The translations under genes and the position numbers were made by a program. A DNA stretch of 54,209 bases from IMG/VR virus record IMGVR_UViG_3300008050_000051, positions 1-54,209 of that record. One strand, given 5' to 3'. Shown piece after piece: positions 50,301 through 54,209 of this stretch. The notes beneath the pieces were generated by a model that worked only from the letters and a program-made list of their open reading frames with translations, was not told where the DNA came from and made no database searches. Source of the stretch: a virus. Each line of letters begins with the position of its first letter. Within the stretch, counting starts at the first letter, position 1.

Positions 50301-50893
50301 ATGTTAGTGGTACTAAAACATATAAGTGGGGCGCAGGCCCTCATGCTAGTAAAAACCAAGGGGTTTTTAGGATTTTTTGGACTGCGGCTCCTAGTGCTAA
50401 AGTACTTCAGAATGATTTAAGTGGTTATTTTAAAGGGGCTTTCCCTAATCCAAATTTTGCTGGAGGAACTTTTTCAGGTGTTGTAGGCCCAGCGTACCAG
50501 CTATTTTCTCAAGGTTATAATTGTTCGGCTCCTCTTTCAGCTATTCTTGCTGAGTCAGGGGATAATCTTAGCGGGACGTACCCTGATCTATTGAAACTTA
50601 GTTATGATTCTAACGGGGACGGAATTGCCGATCAGCTATGGACCTCTGGATTTTATTACTGTTCGGAATTCGTAGAAGATAATCCAACACAATGTATGCT
50701 AGACGAGTCTGCTGCGAAAACTTTTGCTAATTCCCAGAATGCGAGTGTTGGCAAAGCTGGAAGACCACAAAAAGTAACACTTTATAGATCTAGAGGAACT
50801 TCTGATAGAGGATCAGAGGCGTATCAAGGGGACGCATCGGGAAGTATAGGATTTAAATCCGCAGGAATTTTTGATCTTTCGAGGGATAACTAA
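47333..50893 (+). CDS. beta-helix tail spike/fibre protein (1186 aa)
   Basis: N-terminal ~60 residues (WTPYVSKYDTSSFYNWEQDN, PLYDLEERTYELWEQQGF) resemble the start of the following gene and may be an attachment domain. Residues ~280-720 show the repeating short-strand/Asn-Ser-rich pattern of right-handed beta helices (VINSDVLLENCAGV, FKFNNSKITLSRSA, GVILNNSEMNIKG), as in pectate-lyase-like spikes. Such spikes bind or cleave surface polysaccharide; catalytic residues cannot be assigned. C-terminal region is Ser/Gly-rich. Confidence 0.7.
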   Translation: MPFNRNDIYTSSGNVMLFNAWTPYVSKYDTSSFYNWEQDNLPLYDLEERTYELWEQQGFTTSAGVPGLALTVSADTPTATLAANNNIFTDLSSCIAAIPKVVRFPVLIEVGNFGDLGKLELHNFRIEEEGSIEIINRGFSRAYNASAYVQTSETSPQYNSSHDLVKQVSSIDLSSTLTDTSCIHISTTVLSAAGDTRVPNNVNTAFYPRHNFREAPLSISIDTANSFTGSLNEFSSDPYEENAGTSPDNTLGTIDVSATNQNTDLTIYRPGTATGSIATAAVGGNYYLNKCSEISVKNCDGPIYIRNFFVDGETTRKYAIEVINSDVLLENCAGVRAQEAGFKFNNSKITLSRSAAAYRNYKLTSTTTREAQTGYGFHAVNSEVLVSSLPTVVGTTYAGDTGGSGVDCTVIASRNYAGFVLDNSKLTGGVQRAVATNALGASMVGSEVNTGYGVILNNSEMNIKGLLDIYGNDKGIQADGSKVVFENLCIDAHSGEAIRCRNSAFIFDSPAAPTAAGQQDRMQLDMSANAQHIDLMKNSSFGFRRKNHIPELYGNTKFEVAHGVLKWDGSNQAWLPALSVNDNSNLELLQTNLSVSGAGTGNFDRTNPSYGRAIRATKNSKISCFGSKTGCTFIFGQALYSPKIAGIYANEGSEINFHGPTAIGQFAVDVLVEDNSVLNIEPARTRDSFGLEVSGFDLQNGENHTSVELHSTRACLVANKNSVINMQDLGAFPAYWKNTSFGQEMLDAGFDYTINTFETSAYTSSGSLQFYPNPQNLGAINNYNLDDLATGASFNPANIPVFTATAAYINRFFKTTDALGGGSLDDLDYITQGGVCVRATEDSVVNVKNVHFPVGTNTSPLDGFYYNVSGSDCDKLMIWNIADSSRLNASFLSVSGMWPGSTQYHGPSALWASSVDGTNAGNAYDSIASGAPENTPDTGSLSILDAFGAGSSVWVIPSGVSFASPFDAFYPVSGLVNDVTARALEQAGINVSGTKTYKWGAGPHASKNQGVFRIFWTAAPSAKVLQNDLSGYFKGAFPNPNFAGGTFSGVVGPAYQLFSQGYNCSAPLSAILAESGDNLSGTYPDLLKLSYDSNGDGIADQLWTSGFYYCSEFVEDNPTQCMLDESAAKTFANSQNASVGKAGRPQKVTLYRSRGTSDRGSEAYQGDASGSIGFKSAGIFDLSRDN

Positions 50894-53418
50894 TGGCAGA
50901 ACAAGTATACAAAGATAGTAACTATAGGTTTACAGAACCTATTAGATTTTTTAAAGCTAATGATCCTTATTACTTTGAGGTAGATAATATCCCTCTCAAG
51001 CAACTACAAGAAAACTGTTTGTGGTTGAAAGATCAGGTTCGTAAAGATGCAGATAAACTATTAGGTGTAAAGCGCAGTGATTTAGACGAACTAAGACCTT
51101 ATGCTACTGGTGGAGACCGAGTTGTTAGGGTTAAGCCTGGAAGATATTCGGCTAGAGTAAACGATGCATCTCAAAAAACTCCATTAGCTTACCTAACAAA
51201 AGTTATGGGGGAAGCTATTGGAGATGTAGATGCATGGTCAACAGCACTCCCTAACCCTGGAGTTTACCCAGATGGGAAGAATGCTGTCCTTCAGGCTGCT
51301 TTGGATACATTCAAAACTAACTTAGCAAACGGGCAAAATGCAATGGGTATGACAGGCTTGGCTGAAAGAGCATTTACTTGGCCTGTTGTAAATTCAGATA
51401 CTCCTATTGATTTTAACGGGGTTGATTTAGAGGGAATGTCTTACGGAGGACCTGATATAAATATCCCAGGAGGCGGGGCTTGGTACTCACCCATGGTTAT
51501 TACACAAGCTCTTACTTGGGCCAAGTCTCAAAATTCCACTGCTGATGCATATGCTCTTCCTAGTTTTGAGACCACTAATCCAACTAATGGTTGGGCTAAG
51601 TTTCCTAGAACGGAAAGTTACTTTATTAAAAAATGGCGAGGAATTTCTAGATTAGCAATTGTTGATGTAGATGATGAAATTACCATAGAAGTTCCTCAGT
51701 TTGATGCAGATGATTTTTCTTATACTGATTCTACTGGAGAAATTGCTAAAGTTAGTAATGTTACTAGCAGGGTTGATTTAGTATTTATTTATAGTAAACC
51801 AATAGATGCAAGTTCTGCTACCATTCTTAAGCCTGATGGGAAGCATACCATAACAAAGCCAGCATTAGGCATTGTAAGGGGAGCAGGAATCAGAACTAAT
51901 TTTAAAGAAACAACTGATTTTACTAAGGACTACATTAGTGATTTGGGATCTGAGAATAAAATTCTAGCCCACCCTGATGATCAGTATAATGATAACATGG
52001 GATTTACTTCTACTTCTGCTAACGACATAGCTGAAAGTGTTAGAGGATCCTTTCCTGCTCCAGATGATATTATTAACCTAGCCCCTCTAATTTCTGAAAA
52101 GCTGGAAGATAATGCTTACGAGCTAATCGGGCAATCAATTCTTCCTATTGCTTATATCTGGGTTCAAGATGGGAGCCAAGTAGTTTTAAGCACGGATGTT
52201 ATAGATATTAGGCCCATGTTCAGAACTGCGGAGTTAGCATACAACGAGAGGGCTGGTATTGGGGCTGCTTTCCCGCAATTATCTCTTGCTAATCCTGCGG
52301 TAGGTAAAGGCCAATTAGATTATGAACTTAAACGAGTTTATGATAACTTAAAAGGGCAGGTAGATATTTTATCTGACCAAGGTAGTCCTTCTCAGGTCTC
52401 TATGAATACACTAGCCACTGGCTACGTTTTCGGAGGATGGAATTTTGGTCCTGAAGGCGCACTGTATCATTATTACCAAGCCGTTTTCGCAGATGACGGA
52501 GGAACTAATAACCCAAACGATACAGATGCATATATTAAACAATATGTTAGGGGTAAGTACGGAATTGGAAGCACTACTGCACAGATAAATGTTCCTACCT
52601 ATCCAGATTGGGATTTAGCCCAATGGTGTATTGAGCAGGATATTGATTCCAAAGGATTATACCCTAATGATTACATAAACACGTTTATCTCAACAGCAGA
52701 GTATACAAATGATACTGATGCCCCAGGGTCTGATCCCTCTATTGTGGCAGGAAGCAATAGTCAATTAACTAATGCTGACGGTACTACGACTGGGGGAGGA
52801 GACCCACAAGCACTTAGGAACTTTAATAACACTCAAGTAAACGTAGCTGCGGGAATGATTTCCAAAGTAAATTTTAATTATGTTGCAAAAAAGATTAAGT
52901 TCAATAGACCAGAATGGTTAGCCGATTATAAGGTAGATGTTGATTTGGTAAATTGTTTAGCTGAGAATAATAGAGGAGCTTTTGTAGTTGATGAGGCAGG
53001 CAGTTACTTTGGACATTGGGTAGAAAAAGGTTTTGATGAGTTTACTATATATGTTGCTTTTGTTGCAAACTCAAACAATAATAGAAATGGAACCCAAAAG
53101 CCTGGGCTTCCTGCACCTCATAGTTTAACTTATACCTCTAGCGGTAAAAAGAAAAAAACTACAAGTACTATCACGGTATCTGAACGAGATGGGGGAAGGT
53201 TTAGCGGCTTCATTGTCCCTGTAGGAGATTTATTATATTCTAATACTAGCCCTTTGAGCCAAAGTCAGCGAGGTGGGTATGTTGGAAATCCAAGAGTTGG
53301 AAAATGTACTTACCCAACTGTTATGTGGAGTATGGTAGGAGTTCCATTACCAGATGCCCCATTCTTATACGGAAATCTAAATGGGACTAATCCTACTATT
53401 ACACTAAAAAGTACCTAA
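50893..53418 (+). CDS. tail structural protein with conserved attachment domain (841 aa)
   Basis: The start FTEPIRFFKANDPYYFEVDN, IPLKQLQENCLWLKDQV parallels the preceding protein's N-terminus (an aromatic residue, D-N-x-P-L, then an E/Q-rich helix), suggesting both dock at the same site. It continues with mixed alpha/beta sequence and a C-terminal segment rich in Lys/Thr/Ser. Similar N-termini occur in structural proteins of marine T4-like phages (recollection). No enzymatic motif is seen. Confidence 0.6.
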   Translation: MAEQVYKDSNYRFTEPIRFFKANDPYYFEVDNIPLKQLQENCLWLKDQVRKDADKLLGVKRSDLDELRPYATGGDRVVRVKPGRYSARVNDASQKTPLAYLTKVMGEAIGDVDAWSTALPNPGVYPDGKNAVLQAALDTFKTNLANGQNAMGMTGLAERAFTWPVVNSDTPIDFNGVDLEGMSYGGPDINIPGGGAWYSPMVITQALTWAKSQNSTADAYALPSFETTNPTNGWAKFPRTESYFIKKWRGISRLAIVDVDDEITIEVPQFDADDFSYTDSTGEIAKVSNVTSRVDLVFIYSKPIDASSATILKPDGKHTITKPALGIVRGAGIRTNFKETTDFTKDYISDLGSENKILAHPDDQYNDNMGFTSTSANDIAESVRGSFPAPDDIINLAPLISEKLEDNAYELIGQSILPIAYIWVQDGSQVVLSTDVIDIRPMFRTAELAYNERAGIGAAFPQLSLANPAVGKGQLDYELKRVYDNLKGQVDILSDQGSPSQVSMNTLATGYVFGGWNFGPEGALYHYYQAVFADDGGTNNPNDTDAYIKQYVRGKYGIGSTTAQINVPTYPDWDLAQWCIEQDIDSKGLYPNDYINTFISTAEYTNDTDAPGSDPSIVAGSNSQLTNADGTTTGGGDPQALRNFNNTQVNVAAGMISKVNFNYVAKKIKFNRPEWLADYKVDVDLVNCLAENNRGAFVVDEAGSYFGHWVEKGFDEFTIYVAFVANSNNNRNGTQKPGLPAPHSLTYTSSGKKKKTTSTITVSERDGGRFSGFIVPVGDLLYSNTSPLSQSQRGGYVGNPRVGKCTYPTVMWSMVGVPLPDAPFLYGNLNGTNPTITLKST

Positions 53419-53421
53419 TTT

Positions 53422-54209
53422 ATGGTAATTGGAGATCCCACATTCGGTTGCGGGACCTTTCTCCCAGGAGTGGGTCCTGGTAGCTTCCCAGATTTTGAAG
53501 GAGGGGGGACCATTGATGGTGGTGGGGGGGATGACCCCCCTGATCCTCCTGATCCTCCTGATCCTCCTGGGGATATACCTCCTATAATTAAAGACCCAGG
53601 TGGAGGAGACGGTCCTGGCCCAAGCGTGACTGACCCAGCCCCAGGGACTCCAGGGGATCCAGGGGGAGGGGGAGGAGGAGACCCAGGAGGTGGGCCTACC
53701 ACTCCAGGCCCTACAGGCCCGTCTGCGCCTGCTGGAAGTGCGCCTTCTTGTAAATGTATTTATGATCCTGTTCCAGTTATTACTGCATACAATAGTGGTG
53801 TAGAGGCGGGATGCACTGTCTACGAGGCAGTATTTGTGGGTCACTGCACTAAGACTGCAAGCGATTCTCCTCCTTCTGAGCCTTGGGTAACATTTGTAGC
53901 CGATTTAGAAGCTGATGACAATAATGAAAATGTAAGAACTGAAACTGGGCCAACAAATCTTCCTCAGTGTGGGCAAACGGATCCTCCAGGATGTGGGGGT
54001 AACTGTCCAGAAGTTTCTGTATCTTGGAAAGTGTGTGACCCTCCTGAAGACGTTTATCCTATTCCTGAGGATGAGCCCGACGATAGCCCTGGTACACTCC
54101 CTACAGGAGAGGGCACTCCAGGGACTCCAAACCCTCCTCCAGGAGGCCCTGGGGGAGGTTTTCCTGGTGGAGGTCCTTCAACGCCTGGAGGCCCTACAGG
54201 CCCGTCTGC
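53422..54209 (+). CDS. Gly/Pro/Asp-rich, Cys-containing repeat protein (partial)
   Basis: ATG 53422 opens a frame of 262 codons with no stop before the window ends. Residues 24-100 are low complexity (PPDPPDPPDPP, GGGGGGDPGGG, TPGPTGPSAP). A cysteine-containing globular part follows (CKCIYDPVP, CGQTDPPGCGGNC, KVCDPP), then a second Gly/Pro stretch. The 20-bp sequence at 53707-53726 recurs at 54190-54209, 483 bp apart and in frame, so a ~161-residue module probably repeats beyond the window. It may be a flexible, collagen-like structural or fibre protein. The C-terminus is missing. Confidence 0.6.
   Translation, partial: MVIGDPTFGCGTFLPGVGPGSFPDFEGGGTIDGGGGDDPPDPPDPPDPPGDIPPIIKDPGGGDGPGPSVTDPAPGTPGDPGGGGGGDPGGGPTTPGPTGPSAPAGSAPSCKCIYDPVPVITAYNSGVEAGCTVYEAVFVGHCTKTASDSPPSEPWVTFVADLEADDNNENVRTETGPTNLPQCGQTDPPGCGGNCPEVSVSWKVCDPPEDVYPIPEDEPDDSPGTLPTGEGTPGTPNPPPGGPGGGFPGGGPSTPGGPTGPS

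Noticed and set aside
53404-53844. - strand frames opposite the final Gly/Pro-rich gene
   Set aside because: They are shadows of low-complexity coding DNA without a ribosome site or plausible composition.

Overview
The window looks like part of the genome of a large, contractile-tailed (T4-like, myovirus-type) bacteriophage. The evidence is a T4-type large terminase, a portal, a tail-length protein candidate, a gp53-type wedge, a gp5-type spike, gp25- and gp6-type (Baseplate_J) wedges, a P2-gpI-like tail protein, a run of large fibre or baseplate proteins, a UvsW-type helicase and a DnaG/gp61-type primase. No integrase, transposase or CRISPR array is seen. The major capsid protein, tail sheath and tail tube were not recognised here. 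The host cannot be named from sequence alone. Sigma70-like promoters, Shine-Dalgarno sites on many late genes and a Sec-type signal peptide indicate a bacterium.

Layout. (1) 61-4437, + strand: about fourteen small, tightly packed accessory genes, including a sigma-factor-like protein, a DUF4406 protein, a secreted lipoprotein, a small SET-domain protein and a GNAT acetyltransferase. (2) 4438-4860: AT-rich non-coding DNA with 50-bp-phased direct repeats, ending in a strong hairpin between convergent genes. (3) 4875-11479, - strand: an array of small genes that looks more GC-rich than its surroundings, cut into cassettes by six copies of an intergenic repeat carrying a terminator and/or promoter. 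It includes an exported lysozyme-like protein, an alanine-rich repeat protein, zinc-ribbon proteins, a Gp88-like protein and an ~81-nt RNA resembling the tRNA-like domain of tmRNA. (4) 11480-11782: divergent control region with three 20-bp tandem repeats. (5) 11783-13320, + strand: a probable virion protein, a holin-like membrane protein and two very basic small proteins, closed by a terminator. (6) 13402-14710, - strand: a deoxyribosyltransferase-like/ParB-like fusion and a glycosyltransferase. (7) 14743-54209: mainly + strand packaging, head, tail, baseplate and fibre genes, interrupted by - strand islands (2OG oxygenase, UvsW helicase, primase) and a RecB-like nuclease on the + strand. The last gene runs off the window.

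The most interesting part is the 5.9-11.6 kb array. At 6298-6378 (- strand) a self-contained fold has a 7-bp acceptor stem with G3-U70, discriminator A, encoded CCA, a tmRNA-type 5' end, a T-arm preceded by GGAC, and a short capped stem where an anticodon arm or the mRNA-like domain should be. In the same array, seven sigma70-type promoters place the -10 hexamer only 6 or 7 nt before the start codon. This predicts leaderless mRNAs. The promoters and terminators travel in dispersed repeat cassettes, comparable in logic to the promoter-early stem-loop (PeSL) mobile cassettes described in T4-type phages. All functional calls rest on motif reading without database searches.
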